The notes under the pieces were generated by a model, which searched no databases, had not been told where the DNA came from, and saw only the letters and a program-made list of their open reading frames with translations. DNA of 64,000 nucleotides from JBAOHV01 sp963714875 (GTDB taxonomy: Bacteria; Actinomycetota; Acidimicrobiia; Acidimicrobiales; Microtrichaceae). Positions within the stretch are counted from its first letter, which is position 1, and each line of letters opens with the position of its first letter. The stretch spans positions 682,001-746,000 of the forward strand of contig CAVQQI010000011.1 of NCBI GenBank assembly GCA_963714875.1. Reading direction: 5' to 3'. Shown one piece after another: positions 33,772-42,971 of the stretch. The translations under genes and the position numbers were made by a program.

Positions 33772-35777
33772 TCAGCTGGTCGTGGTGCCGTTCGACCAGA
33801 CCCGGAAGACCTGGCCGTTGGGGGCGAAGCCGCCAGCAGGACCGGCTGCACCGGTCGATGCGGACGCCCCGTCTGCACCGCCGCCGCAGCCGCCGATCAG
33901 GGCGCAGTTGCCACGGATACCGCCGACACCACCGGTTGCGGGCGGAGCGAAGGCTCCACCGGCGCCACCGGGGGCGGGGATCGCCGGACGGAAGAAGGCA
34001 CTGGCAGTGGTGTTGAGCGAGCCGACGCCGATGTGGAACACCGCGATCGACGGGCCACCGGCACCGCCACCGGCACCGCCACCGCCGCCACCGGCGCCAC
34101 CGCCGCCGCCACCGCCGCCACCGCCGGCCTCACAGCACGACTTGTTGCCACCGTTGCCACCGTTGCCACCATTGCCACCGCGACCGCCAGCGGCGCCGTT
34201 GCCGCCGGCACCGCCGGCCGACGAGGTGACCGTCGACGAGTTGAGGTTGACGCTGGCGCTGTTGGCGTAGACGCCGAACGAGCCGCCGCCGGACGTCCCG
34301 GCGATTGCGCCTCGAGCACCGCCGTTGCCGCCGGCGCCGCCGCCACCACCGCCGCCGCCGGATGCGCTGGCGGACTTGCCGCCACCACCGCCGCCGCCGC
34401 CGCTGCCGGGCTGACCGTTGGTGCCGAGGGTGCCGTTGGTCGGCGTCCACAGATCATTGGCGTTGGGGGTGTTGCTGCCTGCAGCACCCGGTGCACCCGC
34501 AGCACCAGCGCCACCGGCGCCGCCGCCACCTGCTTCACCGCCACAACCGAACAGCGAGCCACAGCCGCCGCCACCGCCACCACCACGGGTCGGACCTGCG
34601 CCGTTGCTGCCACTGCGCGCCGCCGCCGCTGTAGCTACCGCCACGACCGCCGCTACCACCGCCGTAGGTGGCGCACCCGCCACCACCGCCGCCGTTACCG
34701 GGGCTGCTCGGGCCGCTCGCGTTGCCGCCGTTGCCGCCGCGCAGCCGCCGCTGGCCTGACCGGGAGCACCAGCAGGGGCGCCGGTACCGTGCGTTGCCGG
34801 GCTGAGCTGTCACCTCGGACAGCGTCACGTTGACGACCGACAGGCCGAGGGCACGCACGCCGTAGGCGCTGCCGCCGGCTCCGACCGTGCGTGCCGCTGT
34901 TGACCGTCGCGTTGACCACGTTCACCAGCGAGCCGCCGGTGACCAGGATGCCGGTCGCGTTCGGTCCCTGACCGCCGCCGACGAGGGTCCGCGGTGCGTC
35001 GTTGTCGCCGATGGCGATGCCGCTCGAGCCGCCGGAGACCAGGACGCCGACAGCGCTACCAGAGGTGCGGTTGACGCCCTGGGCGCTGATGCCGCTGATC
35101 GTGGAGTTGCTGACAGCGTTGATCGTGACCGCCGGAGCGGTGCCCGTGCCGAACACGGTGGTGATCTCGGAGGGGCCGAAGTCGCTGAAGTCCTGCTTCC
35201 AGCCGCCTGAGATCTCCATGTCGGAGGCCAGTGTGATCGGGTCGGTGAACGATCCGCCGGCGACGCGGACGATGCCGACACCGTTCGCCAGGGCGTTGGT
35301 CTGTGCCTCCGAGATCGTCGAGCACGGGTTGGCCAAGGGGCCACACGCCGGGCCGGTGCTGCCGGTGGTCGTGACGTAGAACTTGGGGTTCGGGTCCTGG
35401 TTGACCGTGATGGTGATGCCCGGAGAGACCGAGGAGCCCTCGGAGTTCGTCATCGTCAACTTCGCGGTGAACACGCCGACGTCGACATAGGTGTGCGAGG
35501 CCGTTGCGCCGGAGCCCGCAGGGCTGCCGTCGCCGAAGTCCCAGGAGTAGGTGAGGCCCGTGCCGGTGCCCGGCGAGGACCCGGCCGAGTCGAACAGCAC
35601 CGTGTACGGGGCGTCGCCGACGGTGGGCGACGCGCTCGCGACCGCGGACGGCGGCCCGGTGACGACGGTCGTGGTCGTGGTCGTGCCACCTCCACCGCCC
35701 GGCGGTGTGGTGCACGCGGTCGCCACCAATGCAGTGGACGCCATGAGCACAAGTGAGATCCAGTGGATCTTGCGCAT
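33772..35777 (-). CDS. PKD-domain lipoprotein with Gly-rich, PGRS-like C-terminus (frame-broken)
   Basis: ATG 35777 follows GGGGGAAG. A lipobox (VATACTTPP) and a Gly/Thr linker lead to a PKD domain (SAVASASPTVGDAPYTV, YSWDFGDGSPAGSG, ASHTYVDVGVFTAKLTM) at about residues 40-125. A parallel-beta-helix-like region follows with short strands (NSTISGISAQGVNRTSG, NATGILVTGGSLVNV). The last 300 residues are dominated by GG-x repeats (GGAGGNGAAGGRGGNGGNGG) resembling mycobacterial PE_PGRS sequence, ending GQVFRVWSNGTTTS. The frame breaks near 34892, 34786, 34742 and 34612, each consistent with one inserted base. It is a surface protein; I infer no enzymatic role. Confidence 0.7.
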
Positions 35778-36054
35778 TTCTTCCCCCTCGTCGCCTTCGC
35801 GGAACGCGAAACCCGCGCAGCTCCGCAGGCCGGTCCATCGTGGTCGTCCGCTGACCGAGTGTCAAGTATCTCCGAACTCGGTTCGACGACCCGGCCCCAC
35901 GCGCTGTCGACCGGCCGTCGACGGCTGTTGCCACATCCGCCTGTGGCGGCACAGGGCCCGGTGGGGTCCCTGCTCGACCGGACACGGTGCTGTTCAGCCA
36001 CCGCAGGGTGGGAGGTATGGATCAACACACCACTTCGCACACGAGAGGCCACCG

Positions 36055-36306
36055 ATGACGACCCAGGACGACGACCGACACCACGAGGACGACCCCTCGC
36101 TCCGCCAGAAGCTGCACGCGGCGACCGGCGACAGGGATGCGGAAGCCGAGGCGCTGGCCGACCGGTCGGGCGACGACGTCACCGTTGAGGACGCCAAGGT
36201 GGCGGTGAACCGTGCCCACGGCGAGAGCGTCGACCGCGTCCACACCGACAGTGAGCTGGCCAGTCCTGCCGACGCTCGAGACGCTGCGGCAGCCGACGTC
36301 GACTGA
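36055..36306 (+). CDS. Small acidic hydrophilic protein
   Basis: The 83-residue protein (ATG 36055, preceded by GAGAGG) is rich in Asp, Glu, Ala and Arg: MTTQDDDRHHEDDPSLRQKLHAATGDRDAEAEALADRSG..., ending in a run of Ala/Asp. It has no signal, membrane segment or cysteines. The composition recalls small stress- or desiccation-linked hydrophilic proteins of actinobacteria, but no family is identifiable. The region 35778-36054 upstream shows no gene. Confidence 0.55.
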   Translation: MTTQDDDRHHEDDPSLRQKLHAATGDRDAEAEALADRSGDDVTVEDAKVAVNRAHGESVDRVHTDSELASPADARDAAAADVD

Positions 36307-36439
36307 AGTGCGGCTCGACGGCACTGCCGAGCAAGCACCGGGGACTCTGGGCGGCACCAGGACGGCCGGCGAGCGTGTGAGCCGCCCAGAGTCCTGTGAC
36401 CGCCGCGTCGAATCCCTCTGCGGGACCCGGAGGAACGAC

Positions 36440-36466
36440 GGAACCCCTGCCAATGGCAGGGGTTCC
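36440..36466 (-). terminator. Hairpin downstream of tRNA-Val
   Basis: The arms ggaacccctgcca and tggcaggggttcc are exact complements separated by one base, so the transcript would form an 11-12-bp stem with a small loop. It begins four bases beyond the CCA end of the tRNA on the same strand. Confidence 0.75.
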
Positions 36467-36472
36467 GAGTGG

Positions 36473-36546
36473 TGGGCGTACACAGACTTGAACTGTGGAC
36501 CTCTGCCGTGTGAAGGCAGCGCTCTAGCCAGCTGAGCTATACGCCC
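36473..36546 (-). tRNA. tRNA-Val (anticodon CAC)
   Basis: The reverse strand folds as a 74-base cloverleaf. The acceptor arm GGGCGTA pairs with TACGCCC, the D arm contains AGCTCAGCTGGCTAGAGC, the anticodon arm is CTGCC-TTCACAC-GGCAG giving anticodon CAC, and the T arm has GTTCAAGTC. The discriminator A (36473) is followed by an encoded CCA (36472-36470). It decodes the valine codon GUG. A hairpin terminator follows directly. Confidence 0.95.
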
Positions 36547-36728
36547 GAGGCGGGTCACTGTAGCGGTCGCTGACGAACAGGTGCGAACGTCCCAGAGCCG
36601 ACCGTTCCGGTCGCACGCGAGCTGCTCACTGCGCACACAGGCGTTACGTTGGCCCGAGATGTCACACCGTGCAACGATGATCCTGACGTGGTCCTGTCGG
36701 CACGGCGTCAGGCCAGAGGGAGGCAAAG

Positions 36729-37844
36729 GTGAGCGGTCTGCGCCGCTGTGAGACGTGCGGAGTGGTGATGAGCACCATGCCCGACGTCTGCCCGGTCTGT
36801 TCGACGCCGTTCACCGCCGACGCCGAGTCCCCACAGCCGTCGGACCCCGCCCAGCAGCCCGAGGCGGCCCGAAGCGGTCGACCTGCGGGAGTCCGCGTCC
36901 ACCAGCCACGCCGCCGTCGACGACGACGACGACCATCGCCCGAGTTCGACTCCGGCACGATCGATCTCACGATCGACGAGTCCGACATCAGCTCGTCGGG
37001 CACCGCCACCCCGACTCGGACCAGACCGAAGACTCCGCTGCGGCCGTACGTCCCCACAGCTGCGCGGCAGACGCCGAACCCCTTCGCCCCGCCCACACCC
37101 GCGCCCCGTTCCGGACTCCCTCACCGGACTCCGCAGCCGCAGCCCCGACCGAATCCACTGCCGCCCCAGCCCGGCACACAGGTGAACCAGAGCGCTCCAC
37201 CGCCGTGGGCGAGCCACGCCCCTCCACCGGCCGACCTGCCGGCCCAGGGCGCGCCGCCCCTGCCCGGCTCGACCGCCGCGCCGGCGCCGAATCTGCCCTC
37301 GCCGTCCGAGCCACCTGCACCGCCGGCGCCACCGCTGCCGGCCCCGCACGCGGTGCCACCTGCACCAACCGCTCCGACGTCCCAGACAGGACCGCCGCCA
37401 CCGAGCCCGCAGAGCCCTCCCCCGCCGCCCGCAGGCGTGCCGCAACCGCCGACCCCACCAGCGGGAGCGCCCCCAGGTCCGGCCCAGGCTGCGGCTGCTC
37501 CGCTGCCGCCCCGACCACCCCTCGCGCCGCGCCCGGATCCCTACGCCCAGATCTCCAACCCGCTGCACACCGCCTGGGGTCAGGCACCGCCGACCCCAGC
37601 GGTGCACCACCTTCCGCCACCCACGCCGGTCACACACCGACGGGGCTCGAAGTGGCTCGGTCGCCTCGCCAAGCTGCTGGTGCTGGCACTGCTCGTGGGG
37701 GGCATCTGGTGGCAGCGCGACTGGCTCGGCGATCAGGTCGACTCGCTGTACGAACGCATCAACGGCGACGACACCTCGTCGGCCCTGTTGGATCCGGCGA
37801 GCAGTCCCGCCGACCCCGGAGTGCACCCGGTCAGCTACGAGTAG
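36729..37844 (+). CDS. Zinc-ribbon, proline-rich single-pass membrane protein
   Basis: The 371-residue protein starts at GTG 36729. Residues 1-30 form a short zinc ribbon (CETCGVVMSTMPDVCPVC, two Cys-x-x-Cys pairs). A Glu/Asp-Arg region with a run of eight or more Arg follows, then about 220 residues that are mostly Pro, Ala and Gly, one membrane helix near residue 310 (LLVLALLVGGIWW) and a short extracytoplasmic tail. Without a signal peptide the N-terminus should be cytoplasmic. Function unknown; zinc-ribbon plus proline-rich linker plus helix proteins are common uncharacterised actinobacterial membrane adaptors. Confidence 0.7.
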   Translation: MSGLRRCETCGVVMSTMPDVCPVCSTPFTADAESPQPSDPAQQPEAARSGRPAGVRVHQPRRRRRRRRPSPEFDSGTIDLTIDESDISSSGTATPTRTRPKTPLRPYVPTAARQTPNPFAPPTPAPRSGLPHRTPQPQPRPNPLPPQPGTQVNQSAPPPWASHAPPPADLPAQGAPPLPGSTAAPAPNLPSPSEPPAPPAPPLPAPHAVPPAPTAPTSQTGPPPPSPQSPPPPPAGVPQPPTPPAGAPPGPAQAAAAPLPPRPPLAPRPDPYAQISNPLHTAWGQAPPTPAVHHLPPPTPVTHRRGSKWLGRLAKLLVLALLVGGIWWQRDWLGDQVDSLYERINGDDTSSALLDPASSPADPGVHPVSYE

Positions 37845-37937
37845 CCCCTGCAGCTCGTCGACGACCGAACGTGCGGAGAGGGCCGATCGCCCGTCGGGGA
37901 ACGGACGCTCGGCGATCGCCGTCGGACACGGCGACGC

Positions 37938-38336
37938 TCAGCGGTAGACGCGCAACTCGATCCGGTGACCGTCGGGGTCGCGCACATACAGGCCGTCGCC
38001 CTGTCCGCGGGCACCCGACAAGGATCGCGGCGGCCCCTCCACCTGCAGCCGCCCCGACGCTGCCAATTCGCTCAGGTCGATCGACTCCACCACCAGCGCC
38101 ACGTGATCGACGTTGATGCCGTCCGGGCTGCCCTGGACCAGGTCGATGATCGTGGTGGCGTCGACCCGGGCGGACGGGAACGGCACCTCGCCCCTCCGCC
38201 AGGGTTCGAGGCGTTCGATCTCCATGCCCAGCACGTCGCGGTACCACCGCACCGATGCCTCGACGTCATCCACGACCAGCACCACGTGGTCGAGACCGAT
38301 CACCCGGACCACTGGATCAACGCCGGCGTCGCCCAC
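37938..38336 (-). CDS. VOC-superfamily (glyoxalase-fold) protein
   Basis: The protein of about 132 residues is a single vicinal-oxygen-chelate unit: GLDHVVLVVDDVEASVRWYRDVLGMEI, INVDHVALVVESID, then GDGLYVRDPDGHRIELRVYR. The metal ligands H (DHVVL), H (VDHVAL) and E (RIELR) are visible. Such proteins include glyoxalases, dioxygenases and resistance proteins, so the reaction cannot be chosen. The start is uncertain: GTG 38336 lies 5 bases after the DnaJ gene stop, and GTGs at 38321-38309 are alternatives. Probably co-transcribed with the DnaJ gene. Confidence 0.8.
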   Translation of the reverse strand: MGDAGVDPVVRVIGLDHVVLVVDDVEASVRWYRDVLGMEIERLEPWRRGEVPFPSARVDATTIIDLVQGSPDGINVDHVALVVESIDLSELAASGRLQVEGPPRSLSGARGQGDGLYVRDPDGHRIELRVYR

Positions 38337-38341
38337 CCGTG

Positions 38342-39118
38342 TCAGCCCTGGGTCGTCGGGGTCAGGTCCGACATGAGCGTCGGATCGGTCGTCGCGCAGC
38401 CCACTCTGTTGTCGATGATGACGTAGGAGGTCCTGGCCGGGCAGTCGAGCGGCGTGTTGACGAAGGTCACGACGCGGCCGTCGTTCGCGTCCTGGCAGCT
38501 CACCCACACCGAGGTTCGACCGTCGACGTTGCGGACACAGGCCAGCGGCGCCGCGGTGGTCGGCGCAGCAGCGGAACCACCCGTGCCGCTCGAACCGCCG
38601 CCGGCGTACGCGGTCACCACGAACAACAACAGCCCCACCACTGCGATCGCCACGACTGGGCCCCGACGCAACAGCCAGAAGTGCCCCGCCGACAGATCCG
38701 GTTCGTCGGCATCGATCTCGGCGGCCCGAGCGCGCGCGAACGCTGCATCGGGATCGTCGGCATCCTCTGGCCGCCGAGACCCGCTGGGGGCGCCGGAGCG
38801 CCCCCCAGGGGTGTCACCCGACGGCCCCGCCGCACCCGCCCCGTGGGTCCGTCCGGCGCCCCCAGCGGCGCGCGAGCCGGTGGCGAGCGACCGGTCGTAC
38901 TCACTGCGACGACGAGGGTCCGACAACGTCGTCCACGCGGCATTGACCTCTCGCATCCGTCGCTCGGCAAGGGCGCGCTCCGCCGTCGGCGAGTCCGAGA
39001 GCCGGTCCGGGTGCAGCACACGGGCGAGCTGGCGGTGCGCGCGACGGATGTCCTCCGGCGACGCTCCGGCTGACACGCCGAGCACCTGGTAGTGGGTCCG
39101 CTCACCGGCCGATGCCAT
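38342..39118 (-). CDS. DnaJ-domain membrane protein
   Basis: The 258-residue protein has a J domain at residues 8-76 (HYQVLGVSAGASPEDIRRAHRQLARVLHPDR), with the HPD motif needed to stimulate Hsp70 ATPase. A Gly/Ala/Pro-rich linker follows, then one membrane helix around residue 155 (VVAIAVVGLLLFVVTAYAG) and an extracytoplasmic domain of about 80 residues with four cysteines (LACVRN, VSCQDAND, LDCPA, RVGCATT). It probably recruits DnaK to the membrane. The four Cys may form two disulfides outside (inference). Confidence 0.85.
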   Translation of the reverse strand: MASAGERTHYQVLGVSAGASPEDIRRAHRQLARVLHPDRLSDSPTAERALAERRMREVNAAWTTLSDPRRRSEYDRSLATGSRAAGGAGRTHGAGAAGPSGDTPGGRSGAPSGSRRPEDADDPDAAFARARAAEIDADEPDLSAGHFWLLRRGPVVAIAVVGLLLFVVTAYAGGGSSGTGGSAAAPTTAAPLACVRNVDGRTSVWVSCQDANDGRVVTFVNTPLDCPARTSYVIIDNRVGCATTDPTLMSDLTPTTQG

Positions 39119-39248
39119 CCCCGCGAGCCTACGGCGCTGCCCGCGGGAGGTTTCGCCGCCCGCACGCCACCCGGTTCTCGGACTGCTCGTCCGGGAGCGC
39201 TCTGCAACCTCTTTGGCGCCGACGATCGCTGGCCGTATCATCACCGCC

Positions 39249-40517
39249 GTGGCACTGGTTCGAGCATCGAAGTATTCGGAGGGCGAACCTTCGCTGCCCA
39301 CTCCGGGGACGATGCGGTCGGCACTCTCGAGCCAGGCGTTCCGACGGCTGTTCTCCGGCGCGCTGGCGTCCAACATCGGCACCTGGATGCAGAACGTCAC
39401 GCTCATCTCGCTGGCGTACGCGCTCACCGGCGACGCCTGGTTCACCGGGTTGATCACCTTCGCCCAGCTGGGCCCCATGCTGTTCCTGTCACCCTTCGGC
39501 GGAGCGCTGGCCGACCGCATCGACCGGCGGGTCCTGATGGTGTCGCTGGCCGCGGTGCAGCTCACGCTCTCGATGGTTCTCGCCCTCGTCGCGCTCGACG
39601 AGACGCCCAACCGCGTCGTGCTGGTGCTCATCGTCGCCGGCATCGGCTGTGCCGGGGCGATCAACGGCCCCACCGCGAACGCCCTGCTCCCGACGCTGGT
39701 GCCCCGCGCCGACATGCAGCCGGCGATCGCGCTGAACTCGGTGTCGATGAACACCTCCCGCGTCGTCGGGCCGCTGCTCGGTGGACTCGTGGGGGCGCTC
39801 GGCGGCGCGTCGCTGGTGTTCTTCGTGAACGGACTCACCTACCTGTTCGTGATCTGGGCCCTGGTCAGTGTGAGGGTCGACTTCTCACCGTCGGGTCGCA
39901 ACAACGACGGCCCGCTCCAACAGCTGAAGGTCGGCCTACGCGCCGCACGGGCCGACCGGATCATCACCCGGGTCCTGTTGACCATCTCGCTGCTGTCGAT
40001 GTGCTCGCTGGTCTTCATCTACCAGATGCCGGTGCTGGCCGAACAACAACTGGACCTGACCGGGTGGCGGTTCAACCTGCTGTTCGCCTCGTTCGCCCTC
40101 GGAGCGGCGCTCGGCGCGTTCGCCATGGGGTCGTTGCTGTCGGGCCACGACCGTGCACGCACCACGCGGGTGGGGTTGGCGGTGTTCGCCGTGGCGCTCG
40201 CGGTCTTCGGCGTCACCACGACCGTGCCGGTCGCATTCGTGGCGGTGTTCATACTCGGCAGCGCCTACTTCATCATCGTGACCGCGCTGTCCACGACACT
40301 GCAGATGCGCGTCCCCGACGAGGTCCGCGGACGGGTGATGGGACTGTGGATGATGGCCTGGGCGGGCCTGGTCCCCCTCGGTGGCCTGGTCGCAGGGCCG
40401 ATCATCGATGCGATCGGCATCACCCCGGTGCTCCTCTTCGGCGCGGCGGTCGCTGCGGCGCTGGCAGCCCTGATCGACCTGCGCGACCCCGAGCTCGCCG
40501 CCCTCGGCGCGGAGTGA
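39249..40517 (+). CDS. MFS transporter (EntS-like MFS_3 group)
   Basis: The protein of about 422 residues has twelve predicted helices. The first repeat begins LSSQAFRRLFSGALASNIGTWMQNVTLISLAYALTG (two blocks), then GGALADRIDRRVLM, the MFS signature loop. The N-terminal RxLFSGxxxSxxGxWM pattern is typical of the enterobactin exporter-like MFS_3 family. The start is uncertain among TTG 39213, GTG 39249 and ATG 39312; GTG 39249 is a compromise. Export of a small molecule is likely; substrate unknown. Confidence 0.82.
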   Translation: MALVRASKYSEGEPSLPTPGTMRSALSSQAFRRLFSGALASNIGTWMQNVTLISLAYALTGDAWFTGLITFAQLGPMLFLSPFGGALADRIDRRVLMVSLAAVQLTLSMVLALVALDETPNRVVLVLIVAGIGCAGAINGPTANALLPTLVPRADMQPAIALNSVSMNTSRVVGPLLGGLVGALGGASLVFFVNGLTYLFVIWALVSVRVDFSPSGRNNDGPLQQLKVGLRAARADRIITRVLLTISLLSMCSLVFIYQMPVLAEQQLDLTGWRFNLLFASFALGAALGAFAMGSLLSGHDRARTTRVGLAVFAVALAVFGVTTTVPVAFVAVFILGSAYFIIVTALSTTLQMRVPDEVRGRVMGLWMMAWAGLVPLGGLVAGPIIDAIGITPVLLFGAAVAAALAALIDLRDPELAALGAE

Positions 40518-40541
40518 CTCGCAACCCTCGGGGCCGAATGA

Positions 40542-41843
40542 TCAGTCGACGAGCGCTGCCGCGAGGCGTTCCAGACCGACGACCCTGCTGCCCTTGACCA
40601 GCACGGCATCGTCGCTGCGGAGCGGACCGAGCGCCTCGAGCGCCTCGTCGATGCCCGTCACGGGCTCCACGCCGTACAGCTCGGTGTCCACCGCGATCAG
40701 CTCGATGCCCAACTCCGCTGCCAGACGAGAGATCTCAGCGTGCTCGGCGGGGCCCCGGTCACCCAGCTCCGCCATCATCCCCACCACTGCGAGTCGCCGA
40801 CCGGCCTCGAGCGCCGCGAGCGATCGCAGCGCGGCGGCCATCGACGCGGGAGCGGCGTTGTAGGAGTCGTTCAGCACCTTCGCCCCACCGGGCGCAGTGC
40901 GCAGGTCCATCCGCCACGGCGACTGGTCCGACGACGCCAGACCGTGGACCACCTCGTCCATCGGGACGCCCAGGAACAGCCCCACGGTGGCGGCCGCGAG
41001 CGCATTGTCGACGTTGTGCACCCCGCGAACCCCGAGGTGCACCGGTGCAGCACCCCACGGCGAGGACAGCTCGAACGACGGTCGGAGCTGGTCATCGACG
41101 GTGACGCCCGACGCACGCACGTCGCCACCGTCGCCGAAGGTGACCACGCGGGCCGCCGACCGGGGCGCCATGGCTGCCACGAGCGGCACCGACGCGTTCA
41201 GCACCGCCAGCCCGTCCGTGGGCAACGACTCGATCAGTTCGCCCTTCGTCCGTGCGATCTGTTCCTCGTCGCCCATCAGCTCGGTGTGCACCGCCTGCAC
41301 CGTGGTCACCACGCCGATCGTCGGTCGCGCCATCGAACAGAGGAACGCGATGTGACCGGGCCCCCTGGCGCCCATCTCGACAACTGCCGCGCCCACGTCG
41401 TCGGGTGCGTTGCACAGCGTCAGCGGCACCCCCAGCTCATTGTTGAACGAACGCTGCGACGCTGCGGTGACGAAGGTCTGCGACAGCACCGCAGCCATCA
41501 GGTCCTTCGTGGTGGTCTTGCCGACCGATCCGGTCACACCGACCACCGGGCCGCCCAAGTGCTGACGCGCGTGGGTCGCCAGCGGCACCAGCGCCCGGCG
41601 CACGTCCGGTACCACCAGGCAGGTCACACCGTCGATCGGATGGTCGACCAGCGCAGCTGCAGCACCCGCGGCCACGGCGGCAGGTACGAAGTCGTGGCCG
41701 TCGCGCTCCGCGCGAACCGCGGCGAACAGCTGGCCGGGCCGGACGACCCGCGAATCGGTCGCAAGGCCCTCCACCACCTGGGTTGGCGGGCCGACGAGGT
41801 CGGCGCCGAGGGCTGCGGAGAGCTCACTCAACTCGAAGCGCAT
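40542..41843 (-). CDS. murF: UDP-N-acetylmuramoyl-tripeptide--D-alanyl-D-alanine ligase
   Basis: The 433-residue Mur ligase starts with ATG 41843 (MRFELSELSAALGA). It has the small N-terminal domain with DSRVVRPGQLFAAV, the ATP loop GVTGSVGKTTTKDL (about residue 105), RSFNNELGVPLTL, VVEMGARGPGHI, HNVDNALAAATVG and VLNDSYNAAPASMAAAL. MurF adds D-Ala-D-Ala to the UDP-MurNAc-tripeptide, the last cytoplasmic step of the peptidoglycan precursor. It is divergent from ddl, which makes that dipeptide, with 33 bases between, so the two probably share a control region. Confidence 0.96.
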   Translation of the reverse strand: MRFELSELSAALGADLVGPPTQVVEGLATDSRVVRPGQLFAAVRAERDGHDFVPAAVAAGAAAALVDHPIDGVTCLVVPDVRRALVPLATHARQHLGGPVVGVTGSVGKTTTKDLMAAVLSQTFVTAASQRSFNNELGVPLTLCNAPDDVGAAVVEMGARGPGHIAFLCSMARPTIGVVTTVQAVHTELMGDEEQIARTKGELIESLPTDGLAVLNASVPLVAAMAPRSAARVVTFGDGGDVRASGVTVDDQLRPSFELSSPWGAAPVHLGVRGVHNVDNALAAATVGLFLGVPMDEVVHGLASSDQSPWRMDLRTAPGGAKVLNDSYNAAPASMAAALRSLAALEAGRRLAVVGMMAELGDRGPAEHAEISRLAAELGIELIAVDTELYGVEPVTGIDEALEALGPLRSDDAVLVKGSRVVGLERLAAALVD

Positions 41844-41876
41844 GGGGTGATTCTCCCAGCTGCCTATGCTCCTGCG

Positions 41877-42971
41877 GTGCCACTGCCCGAGAAGATCCGA
41901 CTGATCGTGCTGTTCGGCGGCCGTTCCGCCGAGCACGACATCTCCCGGGTGTCAGCCAGCCACGTGCTGCGTGCGGTGGACCCGGACCGCTACGAGGTGG
42001 TGCCTGTCGCGATCACGCGCAACGGCGACTGGCAGATCGCCGAGCAGGCAGCCGCGCTGTTGGCCGCACGGCGGAGCGCGGAGCTGCCCGACGCACTCGA
42101 GGCGAGCGGCCAGGCAGTGGGGGCGCTGGCGGTGCTGCGACCCGATCACGATCACCGCGAGCTCCCCACGGTGGTGCTGCCGATCCTGCACGGCCCCAAC
42201 GGCGAGGACGGCACGGTGCAGGGCCTGCTGGAGTTGGCAGGGGTGCCCTATGTGGGCTCGGGCGTGCTGGGCTCGGCGGTGGCGATGGACAAGGCGATGG
42301 CCAAGACGGTGCTGCACGCCGAACGCATTCCCCAACCGGCGTGGCGCACGGTGCCACGCCACGCGTTGCAGAGGGACTCCAATCTGGCTGACCGCCTCGT
42401 CGCAGAGCTCGGTCCCACGGTGTTCGTCAAGCCCGCCAACATGGGCTCGTCGATCGGTGTGTCCAAGGCGACCGGGGCCGAAGCGCTGCGAGCTGCGCTC
42501 GACGAGGCCCTCCGCTACGACGACGTGGCAGTGGTCGAGGAGTCCGTCGACGGCCGCGAGCTGGAGTGCGGTGTGCTCGGCAACGACGACCCGCGTGCCA
42601 GCACGGTCGGCGAGATCATCCCGGGTGCGGAGTTCTACGACTACGACGACAAGTACGCAGCCGGCGTCGCCCGTACCGTCGTGCCCGCAGATCTCGACCC
42701 GTCGACGATGCAGGCTGCTCGCGATCTGGCGCTGCGGGCATTTCGGGCCCTGCGGGCCGAAGGAATGGCCCGGGTCGACATGTTCCTGGTCGGCGACGAA
42801 CTGATGGTGAACGAGATCAACACGATCCCCGGGTTCACCCCCATCTCGATGTATCCGATGCTGTGGCAGGCATCCGGGGTCACCTACCCCGAACTGATCG
42901 ACGAGCTCGTCGAGCTCGCCCTGGAACGCCACCAACGGCGCTCGCGCCGCAGCACGGAGCGCGCGACGTGA
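41877..42971 (+). CDS. ddl: D-alanine--D-alanine ligase
   Basis: The 364-residue ATP-grasp enzyme starts at GTG 41877 (PLPEKIRLIVLFGGRSAEHDIS). The family marks are present: LPILHGPNGEDGTVQGLLELAGVPYVGSG (in two blocks), FVKPANMGSSIGVSKA, and the Mg/ATP end VNEINTIPGFTPISMYP. The Tyr of YPMLW fits the D-Ala/D-Ala class rather than the D-lactate class (inference). It makes the dipeptide used by MurF. Its stop overlaps the start of the acyl-reductase gene (GTGA), so it heads a five-gene coupled run. Confidence 0.96.
   Translation: MPLPEKIRLIVLFGGRSAEHDISRVSASHVLRAVDPDRYEVVPVAITRNGDWQIAEQAAALLAARRSAELPDALEASGQAVGALAVLRPDHDHRELPTVVLPILHGPNGEDGTVQGLLELAGVPYVGSGVLGSAVAMDKAMAKTVLHAERIPQPAWRTVPRHALQRDSNLADRLVAELGPTVFVKPANMGSSIGVSKATGAEALRAALDEALRYDDVAVVEESVDGRELECGVLGNDDPRASTVGEIIPGAEFYDYDDKYAAGVARTVVPADLDPSTMQAARDLALRAFRALRAEGMARVDMFLVGDELMVNEINTIPGFTPISMYPMLWQASGVTYPELIDELVELALERHQRRSRRSTERAT

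Noticed and set aside
33772..34760. Ala/Thr/Arg-rich open frames on the plus strand opposite the Gly-rich region
   Set aside because: They are shadows of ggc/gcc repeats; the minus strand has the PKD domain, lipobox and terminator in the right order.
36841..37620. Second proline-rich or Ala-rich protein in other frames opposite the zinc-ribbon gene
   Set aside because: Pro codons (ccg, ccc) give Ala/Gly/Arg-rich mirror frames; only the plus frame has the zinc ribbon, membrane helix and coherent end.
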